In this document: in pieces, positions 50,151 through 59,422 of the stretch
Layout: every line of letters starts with the position of its first letter
How positions within the stretch are numbered: position 1 is the stretch's first letter
NCBI RefSeq assembly: GCF_009687865.1
Contig: NZ_BLAE01000019.1
Span: 29,104 to 93,103 of the forward strand
Length of the DNA: 64,000 nucleotides
DNA from: Acrocarpospora macrocephala
GTDB lineage: Bacteria > Actinomycetota > Actinomycetes > Streptosporangiales > Streptosporangiaceae
Reading direction: 5' to 3'
Translations under genes and position numbers: made by a program
The notes under the pieces: model-generated
Databases searched by the model: none
What the model was told of the DNA's origin: nothing
Seen by the model: the letters and a program-made list of their open reading frames with translations, nothing else

Positions 50151-51878
50151 GTGCTCGACGCGGAACTCGCCGAGGTCATTGCCAACCTGCGCGACATTGG
50201 AGCGGACATCGCCGATGTCGAGGTGAAGAAGGCACATGGGGGGCTACCCAAGTCGCTTCGCGAGACCCTCTCGGCCTTCGCCAACACCCAAGGAGGAGTG
50301 ATCATCCTCGGGCTGGACGAAGCTCAGGCTTTCCGCGCGACCGGGTTGACTGACCCGGCACGGCTGGCCGCCGATCTCGGCGCAATGTGTGCCTCAGATA
50401 TGGAGCCTCCGCTTCGGCCCCTCATCAAAATCCACGACTTCGAGGGTGTTCACATCCTGGTCGCGGAGATCCCTGAACTCGATCCCGCCCAGAAGCCTTG
50501 CTATGCCCGTGGGGCCGGAATCACCAAAGGCAGCCATATCAGAATCAGCGATGGCGATCGCCGACTGTCCGCGTACGAGGTCCAAGTCATGCTGTCATCC
50601 CGGGGACAACCGCGCGACGACGAGCAGGCCGTTCATGGCATCGGCCTGGATCAACTCGATCCTGCCAGCGTCACAGCGTTGATCGCCCGACTGAAGATCA
50701 GCCGCCCCCACGCGTTCAAGGATCTTGACTACCAGTCGGCACTTCGCCGCGCCAGAGTGCTGGTGCCCAGTGATGACAGCGAAGACGTGGTCTCGCTGGC
50801 CGGCCTGCTGGCCCTCGGCAGTTATCCGCAGGAGCACTTCCCCCAGCTCATGGTCACCTTCGTCCACTACCCCACCGACAGCGGCCCCAGCTCCAGCGAG
50901 CGGTTCCTGGACAACGTGACGTTGGAAGGTCCGATCCCGGTCATGGTCCGCGACACGCTCGCGGCCATCCGCAGGAACATGTCTCGCCGGGCGATCGTCT
51001 CCGGAGCGGGCCGCCAGGATGTCTGGGAGTACCCCGAGACCGCCCTGCGGGAAGCGGTGGTCAACGCCCTGGTCCACCGTGATCTGTCCAGCGCTGCCCG
51101 GGGCACCCAGGTCCAGATCGAGATGTATCCCGACCGGTTGCTCATCCGCAACCCTGGCGGCCTGTTCGGCCCCGTCACCATCGACAGCCTCGGTCAAGAA
51201 GGCATCTCCTCCGCCCGCAACGCCACCCTCATCAAACTTCTGGAAGACGTCCCTCTTCCCGGTGAAACCCGAACCGTCTGCGAGAATCGCGGCTCGGGTA
51301 TCCGCGCCATGCTGAACGCGCTGCTCACCGCCGGAATGAATCCGCCTCGATTCGACGACAAAATCTCATCTTTTACGGTCACCTTCCCCAACCACACCCT
51401 CCTGAGCGAGGAAACCATCACCTGGATCCGCAGCCTGGGTGAGAAAGGACTGACCGACAGCCAATGCATCGGCCTCGCCCTGCTGCGCGAAGAGGGAATC
51501 CTTGACAACCGCGTTTACCGTAACGCGACTGGCGTCGATTCACGCATTGCGACCAGCGAACTCCGAAACCTCGTCGCCCGCGAACTCATCACGCAAACGG
51601 GGACGCGCCGGTGGGCCAGGTATCAGCTTCCTGAGCGCCCTTCGACGGCTGTAGTCGAATCCTCCCGCGCTGATCGCAGACCTGAACTGCTCGCTGTCCT
51701 CGGCAACCAGACTCTGTCTCGGGCCGAGTTGGTTGCCCGAACTGGTCTCGGCGATCAGACCGTACGGCGATGGCTGAAGATCATGCGGGACGAAGGCACC
51801 ATCGAGATCGTCGGTAGCAGCCCGAAAAGCGTCCACGTGCGCTACCGCCGAACGCAACAAGAACCCCTATTCGGCTAG
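50151..51878 (+). CDS. AlbA_2 (Schlafen-like) and HATPase-type regulator
   Basis: 575 residues from GTG 50151. Residues about 10-130 are an AlbA_2/Schlafen-like DNA-binding domain (DVEVKKAHGGLPKSLRETLSAFANTQGG motif region). About 290-400 hold a GHKL-type ATPase fragment (ALREAVVNALVHRDLS and GSGIRAML). The last 60 residues are a winged helix (LSRAELVARTGLGDQTVRRWL). Related proteins are transcriptional or RecG-like regulators, sometimes linked with mobile elements and phage defence. It is the only large gene of its segment. Confidence 0.78.
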   Translation: MLDAELAEVIANLRDIGADIADVEVKKAHGGLPKSLRETLSAFANTQGGVIILGLDEAQAFRATGLTDPARLAADLGAMCASDMEPPLRPLIKIHDFEGVHILVAEIPELDPAQKPCYARGAGITKGSHIRISDGDRRLSAYEVQVMLSSRGQPRDDEQAVHGIGLDQLDPASVTALIARLKISRPHAFKDLDYQSALRRARVLVPSDDSEDVVSLAGLLALGSYPQEHFPQLMVTFVHYPTDSGPSSSERFLDNVTLEGPIPVMVRDTLAAIRRNMSRRAIVSGAGRQDVWEYPETALREAVVNALVHRDLSSAARGTQVQIEMYPDRLLIRNPGGLFGPVTIDSLGQEGISSARNATLIKLLEDVPLPGETRTVCENRGSGIRAMLNALLTAGMNPPRFDDKISSFTVTFPNHTLLSEETITWIRSLGEKGLTDSQCIGLALLREEGILDNRVYRNATGVDSRIATSELRNLVARELITQTGTRRWARYQLPERPSTAVVESSRADRRPELLAVLGNQTLSRAELVARTGLGDQTVRRWLKIMRDEGTIEIVGSSPKSVHVRYRRTQQEPLFG

Positions 51879-51918
51879 GAGCATCCTTCCCTGTGTAACT
51901 TCCGTCCCCCAATCCGGC

Positions 51919-52317
51919 CTACCACAGCGTGCTAACGTGCTTGCGCTTCAACGCCGCCAGTTCGCCCCATCGCAGACTCGCGAAGGTCGCAAGCAGGACC
52001 AGCATCCGATATCGCGGATCGATCGCGTCGGCCAGTACGAAAACCTGCTTCATCGTGAGCACCGGCCGCTCCGGCGACTCTTCCTTGCCCGCTCGCATGA
52101 TTGTGCAAGGGTTGGACTTCATCATTCCGTCACTGACAGCGGTATTGAAGATGGCCTTGAGCAGTCGGTACGCCTTCGCCACCGTGACCGGTCCCACTCC
52201 GTCGGCTAGGAGGCTCTTCCGCCACTTCCGCACGTGAGCTTCTCGGATCTCGTTGATAGCCCGACTACCGAAGGTCGGGACGAGATGCAGCCGCAGCAGA
52301 CCTTCGTAGAGTCTTTG
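51919..52317 (-). pseudogene. Tyrosine integrase fragment (N-terminal and partial core)
   Basis: Minus strand: VPTFGSRAINEIREAHVRKW, KAYRLLKAIFNTAVSDGMM, NPC, LLATFASLRWGELAALKRKHV, i.e. the SAM-like DNA-binding domain and the start of the catalytic core up to the first catalytic Arg. It stops at a TAG after RKHVSTLW and has no start; the catalytic end is lost. Confidence 0.78.
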
Positions 52318-53120
52318 GATTCAAAATTCGAGAACCAATCGACATGGTGCCCACTGGAGTTCCATTGCCTGGAATCATCCTGCCGCGAGATGCTGGGAGT
52401 CACGTGATCACAAATAGCTTAAATTGAGGCAGCCCAGTTAGCAGTTGCGCGTTCATCGACCAGCGAATTAGACTTCTTATTGAAAAGAAGAATTTGTTCG
52501 TCGACTTTCTAAAGCGCTTGACGGGGAAATTCGAGGAGGTGTCTCGATTTCTACGGACGAATTCTTTAGGCGCGAAGTTGGTGTATTTGATTGGGATTCA
52601 TTTAAGCAAAAATAGCTCACCCCGGAGGACCATGAGTTCTGCGTCGCCGCGACCTCGGTCTGAGTTATCGCATGAGTGACCAACTGAGTGACAGCCCAGG
52701 TGCCTTCACCTACCCATCCACGCACAACGACGAGTAGTTTCACCAGGACAAACGCCAGATCACGGCCATAATCATTGCTTCACACCGGACGAGGTCACAG
52801 ATCCCTGGCCCCCATGTCGCCGGGGGGTCAGGGGGTCGGGCCCCTCCGCTGCGGCCTGTTCCGTCTCTGTTCCGTCGGAGCACAAGAGATCTCCGAAACG
52901 GTTGGCAACTGCCGGAACATAAAATCCCAGCTCAGATGCGGTCTCGGCGATCAGCCGCAGGTCAGGCAGATACTGCGAAATGAACCCGGCCTACAGGCCG
53001 GCTCGACCGATGCTTCCCGGGCGCTGCGTCGGCCCGTGGGCCGTGGACCGTTCCTTGCAGAGTCCCCTATGCTCGCGAGGCAGTTGGTATGAACAGTCCA
53101 TTTAGGGGGCGCGGAGCCGC
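52318..53120. other. 803-bp region without a supportable gene, part AT-rich
   Basis: 52430-52640 is markedly AT-richer than the surroundings (TTGAAAAGAAGAATTTG and similar), a sign of foreign origin. Several ORFs of 60-105 codons exist on both strands, but none has family features or a good ribosome site. The 3' part has low-complexity GGGGGTCAGGGGGTCGGGC at 52823-52841. Confidence 0.5.
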
Positions 53121-53846
53121 ATGGTCGACGAGATCAAGTACGAGTACAAGACCGTGCAGACAGTTCGCGGCACCGACGGCTTGGTGATATCGAAGATGCA
53201 GAAGGATGGCTGGGAGCTCGTGGAACAGGCCCAGGGCACGCTTCGCTCCACCCTCAACTTCCGTCGGCCGAAGAAGCCGCAGCCGTGGCTCCTGATCGGC
53301 ACGGCGGCCGCCGTCCTCGTGATCCTGACCGTCGTCATCGGCACTGCCTCTGCACTCAGCGGCGGAGGCGAGAAGAAGGACGAGTCAGACAAGTCGACGG
53401 CCGCTGCGAGCGAGAAGCCTTCCGCTACGCCGGCTCCGACCGCGACCGAGTCGGCTGCCGCTGAGGTGATCACGCCTCAGAACAACCCGGAGTTCGCGGC
53501 GCTGCTGAAGGCGGACTATTGCGACGACGCGAACCTGGACTTCGCGACCAGGCACGAGGGCCAGACGGTCGCGTTCAACGGCTCGATCGTGAACATGGCG
53601 CCCCACGGTGACTCCGGCACCCGCTACGACTTCGTCCTGGGCCCAGGCGACAAGGGACCGAACACGGCGGTCGGCCCGGCCTTCAAGTACGAGGACGTCA
53701 ACATCCTTGACCTGAAACTGACCGGCAAGAAGATTCCGGCCACCGTCGGCGTAGGCGACAAGTTCCGCTTCGTCGCCGAGGTGGGCGAGTTCAACGCGGA
53801 CCAGTGCCTCTTCTTCCTCGACCCGGTCTCGACGGAAGTCCGGTAG
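53121..53846 (+). CDS. DUF4839 domain protein, membrane-anchored
   Basis: 241 residues. N-terminal DUF4177-like part (YEYKTVQTVRGTDGL, KMQKDGWELVEQAQG), a membrane helix (about 56-78), a Thr/Ala/Glu-rich linker, then the DUF4839 domain (about 120-241: FAALLKADYCDDANLDFATRHEG, VAFNGSIVNMAPHG). The family occurs widely in actinobacterial integrative elements and prophages; function unknown. The N-terminus is cytoplasmic. Confidence 0.8.
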   Translation: MVDEIKYEYKTVQTVRGTDGLVISKMQKDGWELVEQAQGTLRSTLNFRRPKKPQPWLLIGTAAAVLVILTVVIGTASALSGGGEKKDESDKSTAAASEKPSATPAPTATESAAAEVITPQNNPEFAALLKADYCDDANLDFATRHEGQTVAFNGSIVNMAPHGDSGTRYDFVLGPGDKGPNTAVGPAFKYEDVNILDLKLTGKKIPATVGVGDKFRFVAEVGEFNADQCLFFLDPVSTEVR

Positions 53847-54305
53847 TCAAGATGGGCAGCCGCGTCATCACGGACCAGCGTGCTCGGCCGATTAGCGCCG
53901 TCATCAGCATCGGCCTGACTGGGGTCCGATCGAGGCGTACCGCAAAGGCATTCAACTTCGGCTCACCGTTCTTGATCTGGCGGTCATGCTGAAGCTCTGC
54001 GACACACATGCGAAAACGTTGGTCGATGCGGCATGGACCCCTGCCTTGACGCTCTTGGGCGAGTGGAGATGGAGGCCGACTGGCCCTCCGAACCGCTGAA
54101 CCATGAGTCTGCAGTTCCGTTCCAGTTCCGGCCGAGGCTGTAAAACGTCAGAAGTCGACGGGAGACGTTGAGAGCTGTATTGCCTGGTCAGAGGACTACT
54201 CGACGTGATCGGCGCAGGTGGGGAAAGGGCAGGTGCGAGTTCGAGCTCTACTACGACCCCTGATCACCTGGGCGGACCCAAGTCGCCAGGGCTAGCCTTG
54301 ATCAA
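53847..54305. other. 459-bp gap with repeat copy B and unrecognised debris
   Basis: Contains the second copy of the 146-bp repeat (54112-54257). A plus-strand stretch at about 53927-54090 could encode IEAYRKGIQLRLTVLDLAV..., which looks like a fragment of a larger protein, but I cannot name it. Confidence 0.45.
54112..54257 (+). repeat. 146-bp direct repeat, copy B
   Basis: Same as 48431-48577, with scattered substitutions and a small indel near 54190. As in copy A, an accessory gene follows after a short gap (54306 here). It suggests two elements of common descent. Confidence 0.75.
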
Positions 54306-54824
54306 GTGATCGTCATTCGGTTTGACCCTGTCCGCAGCGACCCAGCATGGGGTCCTGGCTGGGTGCCGGCCGGAGGGCCCGACTACCAGCCCATGGCCGT
54401 CAAAGAACTCCCGCCGATCAACTTCATCTTCGACAACTTCCGCGTCAACGTCGTCTTCCAGATTGGAGATGCCGACTTCAGTGCATCTGCCAGGTTCGTT
54501 CCCGTGCTCGACTTCGTCTTGATGCTAGGAGCGGCCTGGAAGATCCTGCACACTCACGACCCTGCCGTGCTCGAGCTGTCCGACCGTCAGGGTGAGTGGC
54601 ACTTCTCCAAAAGCGTCGACGCTATCGAGTTGCAGACACGGGTGGCGGCCAGAGACGGTTGGCGGTTCAATTCGGAGATCGGACGTTGCACGGCCGACGA
54701 GTTTGACCGCGCCGTTGGCGACAGTCTTCGTGGTGCGCTTGGCATGATTTTCTCGCATCAGCCAGCTGCCAGGGACAACGCTTACCTACAAGATCTCGAC
54801 CATGACGGCTACGCAGCCAGTTAG
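54306..54824 (+). CDS. Hypothetical protein in integrated segment
   Basis: 172 residues from GTG 54306. Soluble, mixed alpha/beta, acidic overall, with no signal or membrane segment. Motifs such as INFIFDNFRVNVVFQIGDADF and DRQGEWHFSKSVDAI resemble immunity-protein-like sequences, but no family is identified. Upstream lies repeat copy B. Confidence 0.55.
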   Translation: MIVIRFDPVRSDPAWGPGWVPAGGPDYQPMAVKELPPINFIFDNFRVNVVFQIGDADFSASARFVPVLDFVLMLGAAWKILHTHDPAVLELSDRQGEWHFSKSVDAIELQTRVAARDGWRFNSEIGRCTADEFDRAVGDSLRGALGMIFSHQPAARDNAYLQDLDHDGYAAS

Positions 54825-54908
54825 CTACGTGTGCGCCGCACGCCGCGACCAAAGGTGAAAGGCATCTAGTTTCTTCAACGCTCCTAGAACATGAGGCAGT
54901 CGACGGCG

Positions 54909-54930
54909 GCGTGCCCGTTGCGTGCCCGTA
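54909..54930. repeat. Tandem integrase-arm-type repeat beside att copy 5
   Basis: GCGTGCCCGTTGCGTGCCCGT: two units at 11-base spacing, followed by CACGGGGAAGCACGGGGAC. 102 bases before att copy 5. 54825-55031 contains nothing else that I recognise. Confidence 0.5.
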
Positions 54931-55031
54931 CGGTCGGCGATCCACGGGGAAGCACGGGGACTGACGGCTACTCAAGCCGCATACGCCCAGGTCACCGTTT
55001 GCCCAGGTCACTCGGCATGATGTTGAAAGAC

Positions 55032-55073
55032 TTCCCAAGCTGACAGCGCGGGTTCGATTCCCGTCACCCGCTC
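55032..55073 (+). repeat. att copy 5: 3' part of tRNA-Gly
   Basis: 42 bases identical to copies 1-4. Unlike these, it is not followed by the AGCCCAGG hairpin; a different downstream sequence begins (CAACAACGAAGCTCAGG). The next gene begins at 55233. Confidence 0.85.
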
Positions 55074-55232
55074 CAACAACGAAGCTCAGGCACGTGTGCC
55101 CGAACTCAGGCTTCCTCGTTCCCACGGCGCTGAGGATCTCGGAGCAGAATCCGTCGCACGGCTGGAGACTCGCCACCGCGAAATAAGCAGCGGAAGTCGA
55201 TAGGCCGAGCCTCGAAGCGGCTGCCCTTCAAG

Positions 55233-55592
55233 CTATGCGTTCACGAACTGTCGATGATGCACCGTTAGAGGCTCGATTTCAGTGGTGTCATCGTCATCGA
55301 CAACGAGCTCGACGCGGAACCGAACCCCCATTGCCGCACCAAGGCGCACAAGCGTCGCTATGTCTGGTATGCCGCCCCCGCCCTCAATGCGGGATAGAGC
55401 AGGCTGAGACATCCCAGCGCGCTCCGCTACGACCTTCTGCGACAAGCCTCGGCGCCTACGGATCTCACGCAACTGATCGCCGAGCTCCAGGTCACGGCCC
55501 GCCTGCTCGTATTCAGGGTGAAGCTGCGCATCCGCTTCCATCTGGCGCAGACGCTTCGCCTTGTAGGTTTCCCAACGGCTGTGACCCATCAT
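55233..55592 (-). CDS. XRE-family HTH antitoxin
   Basis: 119 residues from ATG 55592. LGDQLREIRRRRGLSQKVVAERAGMSQPALSRIEGG is the helix-turn-helix, and the C-terminal RFRVELVVDDDD is acidic. The start overlaps the toxin stop (ATGA), toxin gene first, the HigBA order. It would neutralise the toxin and repress the operon. Confidence 0.87.
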   Translation of the reverse strand: MMGHSRWETYKAKRLRQMEADAQLHPEYEQAGRDLELGDQLREIRRRRGLSQKVVAERAGMSQPALSRIEGGGGIPDIATLVRLGAAMGVRFRVELVVDDDDTTEIEPLTVHHRQFVNA

Positions 55593-55960
55593 GCGCTCCT
55601 CTCGAATACGTGCGTGATGGCGAGGTCGTGCTCTGCCTCGCATCGCTTCTTAGCGGCGATCGCTCGGTTGATGTCGGCGGTCTGCGTCCCATCCTGTGTC
55701 TTGCGGAAGACCGTAAGGACCACGATCACTTTGCTGGATGGCTTCCAGAAGGTCAATCGCCAGGTCGTGCGGTCGAGAGCAACGCGCAGCTCGTGTACGC
55801 CTTCGGCATCCTTCAGCTTCTTCACGTGATCGCCATCGGGGATGCCGCCAGTGACGAGGTAGTCGTCTACGTTCCGCATGACCCGCTGGTAGAGCGGAAA
55901 GGAGAGCCCGTCCAGCCAAGACTCCACCTCCGGCTCTAGATCGATCTCCCACTGAGACAT
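55589..55960 (-). CDS. RelE/HigB-like toxin
   Basis: 123 residues. MSQWEIDLEPEVESWLDGLS, VKKLKDAEGVHELRVALDR, TWRLTFWKPSSKVIVVLTVF and KKTQ-like RKTQDGTQTADINRA, as in type II toxins of the phage-derived Gp49/HigB-like group. It is probably an mRNA interferase that works on ribosomes. The frame stays open upstream to 57583, but those codons are antisense to the BTAD gene. Confidence 0.85.
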   Translation of the reverse strand: MSQWEIDLEPEVESWLDGLSFPLYQRVMRNVDDYLVTGGIPDGDHVKKLKDAEGVHELRVALDRTTWRLTFWKPSSKVIVVLTVFRKTQDGTQTADINRAIAAKKRCEAEHDLAITHVFERSA

Positions 55961-55963
55961 ACC

Positions 55964-55986
55964 CTCAATGATATATACACTCAATG
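55964..55986 (-). promoter_or_regulatory. Operator/promoter of the HigB/XRE module
   Basis: On the minus strand CATTGAG-TGTATATAT-CATTGAG: a 7-base direct repeat spaced 16 bp around the -10-like TATATA, ending 4 bases before the ATG. XRE antitoxins often bind such promoter-spanning repeats. Confidence 0.5.
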
Positions 55987-56314
55987 GTAACTCGTGGCAG
56001 GGATGAACACCAGGGCCCGACCCCGCGTTCCCGCCTCGCTCCTGGTAGTTGTCCCAGATCAGCGACTGAACCGCTCCGGGTCTGACACGGCAGCTGTAAA
56101 CGTGATCTCTAAGGAGCAGGCCCGAGCCAGCAGGGCTTGGCAGCATCCGACGCACCCGCTCCGGCCACAGGCGATCTACCAGGTGATGAAACTCCTCGTA
56201 TGCATGCCCAGCGCTCGTGACTGCGAGCTCGGTTCGGCCTGAGACAGAGCAATGCGAGCCACCCACACCCCACAGAGAACGGGTGGGTGGCTCGGCGAAG
56301 CCTAGACTTGCGCC
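55987..56314. other. 328-bp intergenic region with a hairpin at 56256-56293
   Basis: GAGCCACCCAC (56256-56266) and GTGGGTGGCTC (56283-56293) form a perfect 11-bp stem with a 16-base loop, with no T-tract, 22 bases before the BTAD start. It may terminate transcription from the left or act as a 5' leader. No gene is supported in the rest. Confidence 0.5.
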
Positions 56315-59300
56315 ATGCCGATCCACCTGAGCCTGCTCGACGGTGTGCGGTGGCGGGGGCAGCCGGTGGTCGGCGAAAGGGCTCAGGCGCTGCTCGCAGC
56401 CCTCGCGCTCGCCTGCCGAACCGTGAATGTGGACCGGCTCGTCGCGGAGGTGTGGGGGGACAGCGAACCGGCCAATCCGGCGAAGGCGCTGCAGGTCCTG
56501 GTGTCCAGGACCAGGTCGGTCGTGGGGCCGGAGTCGCTGATCACGGAAGGGGGCGGCTACCGGCTCGAGGTTCCGCCCGACCGGGTCGACGCTGGTCGGC
56601 TGCACGGTCTGGCGGGCCGGGCACGGGCGCTGCTCGTCGAGAATCCGGCCGCTGCGGCCACGGCGGCGAAGGAGGCGCTCGCGCTGGGCATCGGGGCGCT
56701 GCCGCCCGCGGGCGGTGGCCCGCTGGCCGAGGTGCGCCGACGCGCGGAACGCGACCTGGCGTCCGCGCGGGTCGTGCTCGCCCGGGCCGGGAGCCGCAGC
56801 GGCGACCACGGCCCTGCCCTGCCCGAGCTCGAGGAGGCGGTGCGCGCCCACCCCGAGGACGAAGGGCTGCTCGCCGACCTCCTGCACAGCGTGGCGGCGG
56901 TGCGCGGAACGGGCGCCGCGCTGGACCGCTTCGAGCGCTTCCGGTCGGCCCTGCGCGACCGGATCGGCGCCGACGTGGGCCCGGAGCTGCGGCGGGTCCA
57001 TCGTGAGCTGCTGGCACTCGACAGTCCCGTGCGCGCCGGCGTGCGCTTCGACACGACCGTGCTGCTCGGCCGCGACGACGATCTCCGACGGGTGCGGGCA
57101 CTGCTCTCCGCCTCCCGGGTGGTCTCGATCCTCGGTCCGGGGGGCCTCGGCAAGACCCGGCTCGCCCATGCCGTCGCCCGCGAGGCCCCGCAGCCGGTGG
57201 TCCACTTCGTCGAACTGGTCGGCGTGACCGCGCCCGAGGATCTGGTCGGCGAGGTCGGGTCGGCGCTCGGCGTCCGCGACTCGGTGACCGGACGCCGCAC
57301 GCTCACCCCGCGGCAGCGCGCCGACGTACGGGCCCGGATCGCCCAGCAGCTCGATCTGGCCCCGACGCTGCTGGTGCTCGACAACTGCGAGCATCTGGTG
57401 GACGCGGCCGCCGACTTGGTCGCGTATCTGACCGCGACCACACGGGAGCTGCGCGTCCTCACCACAACCCGCTCGCCACTGGCGATCGCCGCCGAACGTG
57501 TCTATCCGCTGCCCCAGCTGGGAACCGGTGACGCCGTCGAGCTGTTCCGCGACCGCGCCACCGCGGCCCGGCCCGGTGTGCACCTCGACGAGGATGACGT
57601 GCGCGCCGTCGTGGCCCGCTTGGACGGCCTGCCGCTCGCGATCGAACTGGCCGCCGCGAAGGTGCGGGTCATGTCACCGGTCGAGATCGCCCGCCGGCTG
57701 GAGGACAGGTTCTCGCTGCTACGCGGCGGCGACCGGAGCGCCCCCTCCCGTCACCAGACGCTGCTGTCGGTGATCGACTGGTCCTGGAACCTCCTCGGCG
57801 AGCGGGAGCGCCGGGCCCTTCGCCGCCTCTCGGCTTTCCCGGACGGCTTCGCCCTCGACGCGGCGGAGGAGGTGCTCGGCGGCGACGCTCTCGGCGACGT
57901 CGAGGAGCTCGTGGAGCAGTCCCTGCTCACCGTCGTGGAGACAGCCGACGGCGTTCGATACCGCATGCTCGAGACGGTGCGCGAGTTCGGCCGGATGCGG
58001 CTGGACCGGGCCGGCGAGACGACCGACGCGCGGGCCGCCGTACGCGAATGGGCCGTCGGTTACAGCCACCGGCACAGTGTCCGGCTGTACTCGCCGGAGC
58101 AGGTCGACGCGATGGACCGGCTGCGTGCTGAGGAGACGAACCTCGCCGACATCCTGCGCGAGGCCCTCGCCGACCCCGACCCGGAAGCGGTCGTGGTGCT
58201 GTTCTCCGCTCTGGGCGGCTACTGGACGATCCGCGGGGATCATCCGCGCAGCATCGTCGTCACCCCGGCCGTCGCCGCCGCCCTGAGCGGCTGGGCGCCT
58301 CCGCCCCGGCTCCTCGACCGGACCCGGCTGGCCCTGGGCATCGCGCTGTTCAACTCCATGATCGTCTCCCTCGAAGAGTCAGGGACGCTGGCGCGACTGC
58401 TGGCCGGGCTGGGCGCCGACTCGGCGAACCCGGCCGTCCGGGCGCTGGTGACCGCCCTGCTCATCACGGTGTCGGAGCCCGAGCGCGGCTTGGACGTGCT
58501 GGCCGCCGACACCGACCCGCTGATCCGCCGGATCGCGCTGCACTGGCTGAGCCACGGCCGGGAGAGCGCCGGCGATCCCGTCGGCGCGATCGAAGCGGCC
58601 CGAGCCGCCCTCGAACTCGTCGGCGATGCCGACGGTCCCTGGCACCGGGCGGTGCTGCACACCCAGTTGGCCAACCTGTACGCGCAGCTCGGTGACTCCG
58701 CGTCGACCGCCAGGCATGCCGCCGAGGCGCTCCCGGTGCTCGAACGCCTGGGGGCGATGGACGACGCCATCCAGATCCGTACCACCCTCGCCATGGCGGC
58801 GCTGGCTGAGGGGCGCCGCGACGAGGCCGCGCGGATGATCGACGACCTGGAGGCGCTCGCTTCCCAGGGCACCTACAGCGAGGTCCTGTCGGTCGCCACC
58901 GGCCGAGCCCAGCTGGCCCTCGTCGACGGCGACATCGCCGAGGGACTGCGGCGGCACCGCGAGACCGCCGAGGTGCTCCGGAACCTGCGCGTCCCGGACG
59001 CCTTCACACCGTGGGCCGATCTGAGCGAGGTCATCGCGCTCTCGGCCTTCGCGCATTACGGCGAGGGCGACGAGGGCGCGGACCTCTTCGAGTCGGTGCG
59101 GGCCAAAGTCCTGCTGGTGTTCGACCCGGACCGCACCTCCAGGGATTACCCGGTGATGGGGATGGTGCTCGCCGGGCTGGGCATCTGGGGCCTGCGAAAG
59201 AAGGCGCTGCCCGCCGAGGAGGCGGTCCGGCTGCTCGTGCTCGCCAACCGGTTCGCCTACAACCGATTCACCCCGACGATGCAGTGGTCGGTGCTGTCCG

Positions 59301-59416
59301 CGCACGCCGAACGGATCGCCCCCGGCGTCGTATCCGGGATCGAGGCCGAATACGGCGACCGACGCGGCCCCGACCTGCTGGCCGAGGCCCGTACCGTCCT
59401 GGAGCGGGCGGTCTGA
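56315..59416 (+). CDS. BTAD/AfsR-type regulator with NTPase domain
   Basis: 1033 residues. 1-90: OmpR-type winged helix (ALLAALALACRTVNVDRLV). 95-240: BTAD domain (RVHRELLAL at its end). 255-500: NTPase with Walker A GPGGLGKTRLA (Lys280) and Walker B LLVLDNCEH (Asp356). 620-1030: TPR-like helical repeats. This is the AfsR/LuxR-related family that couples nucleotide binding with transcription control. Convergent with the DrrAB genes (6 bases apart), it probably regulates them or a nearby antibiotic-related process. Confidence 0.85.
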   Translation: MPIHLSLLDGVRWRGQPVVGERAQALLAALALACRTVNVDRLVAEVWGDSEPANPAKALQVLVSRTRSVVGPESLITEGGGYRLEVPPDRVDAGRLHGLAGRARALLVENPAAAATAAKEALALGIGALPPAGGGPLAEVRRRAERDLASARVVLARAGSRSGDHGPALPELEEAVRAHPEDEGLLADLLHSVAAVRGTGAALDRFERFRSALRDRIGADVGPELRRVHRELLALDSPVRAGVRFDTTVLLGRDDDLRRVRALLSASRVVSILGPGGLGKTRLAHAVAREAPQPVVHFVELVGVTAPEDLVGEVGSALGVRDSVTGRRTLTPRQRADVRARIAQQLDLAPTLLVLDNCEHLVDAAADLVAYLTATTRELRVLTTTRSPLAIAAERVYPLPQLGTGDAVELFRDRATAARPGVHLDEDDVRAVVARLDGLPLAIELAAAKVRVMSPVEIARRLEDRFSLLRGGDRSAPSRHQTLLSVIDWSWNLLGERERRALRRLSAFPDGFALDAAEEVLGGDALGDVEELVEQSLLTVVETADGVRYRMLETVREFGRMRLDRAGETTDARAAVREWAVGYSHRHSVRLYSPEQVDAMDRLRAEETNLADILREALADPDPEAVVVLFSALGGYWTIRGDHPRSIVVTPAVAAALSGWAPPPRLLDRTRLALGIALFNSMIVSLEESGTLARLLAGLGADSANPAVRALVTALLITVSEPERGLDVLAADTDPLIRRIALHWLSHGRESAGDPVGAIEAARAALELVGDADGPWHRAVLHTQLANLYAQLGDSASTARHAAEALPVLERLGAMDDAIQIRTTLAMAALAEGRRDEAARMIDDLEALASQGTYSEVLSVATGRAQLALVDGDIAEGLRRHRETAEVLRNLRVPDAFTPWADLSEVIALSAFAHYGEGDEGADLFESVRAKVLLVFDPDRTSRDYPVMGMVLAGLGIWGLRKKALPAEEAVRLLVLANRFAYNRFTPTMQWSVLSAHAERIAPGVVSGIEAEYGDRRGPDLLAEARTVLERAV

Positions 59417-59422
59417 CACCGT

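Noticed and set aside
56541..57583. Long minus-strand ORFs opposite the BTAD regulator
   Set aside because: Composition is typical of antisense frames; the plus strand encodes recognisable BTAD, Walker A and Walker B motifs.
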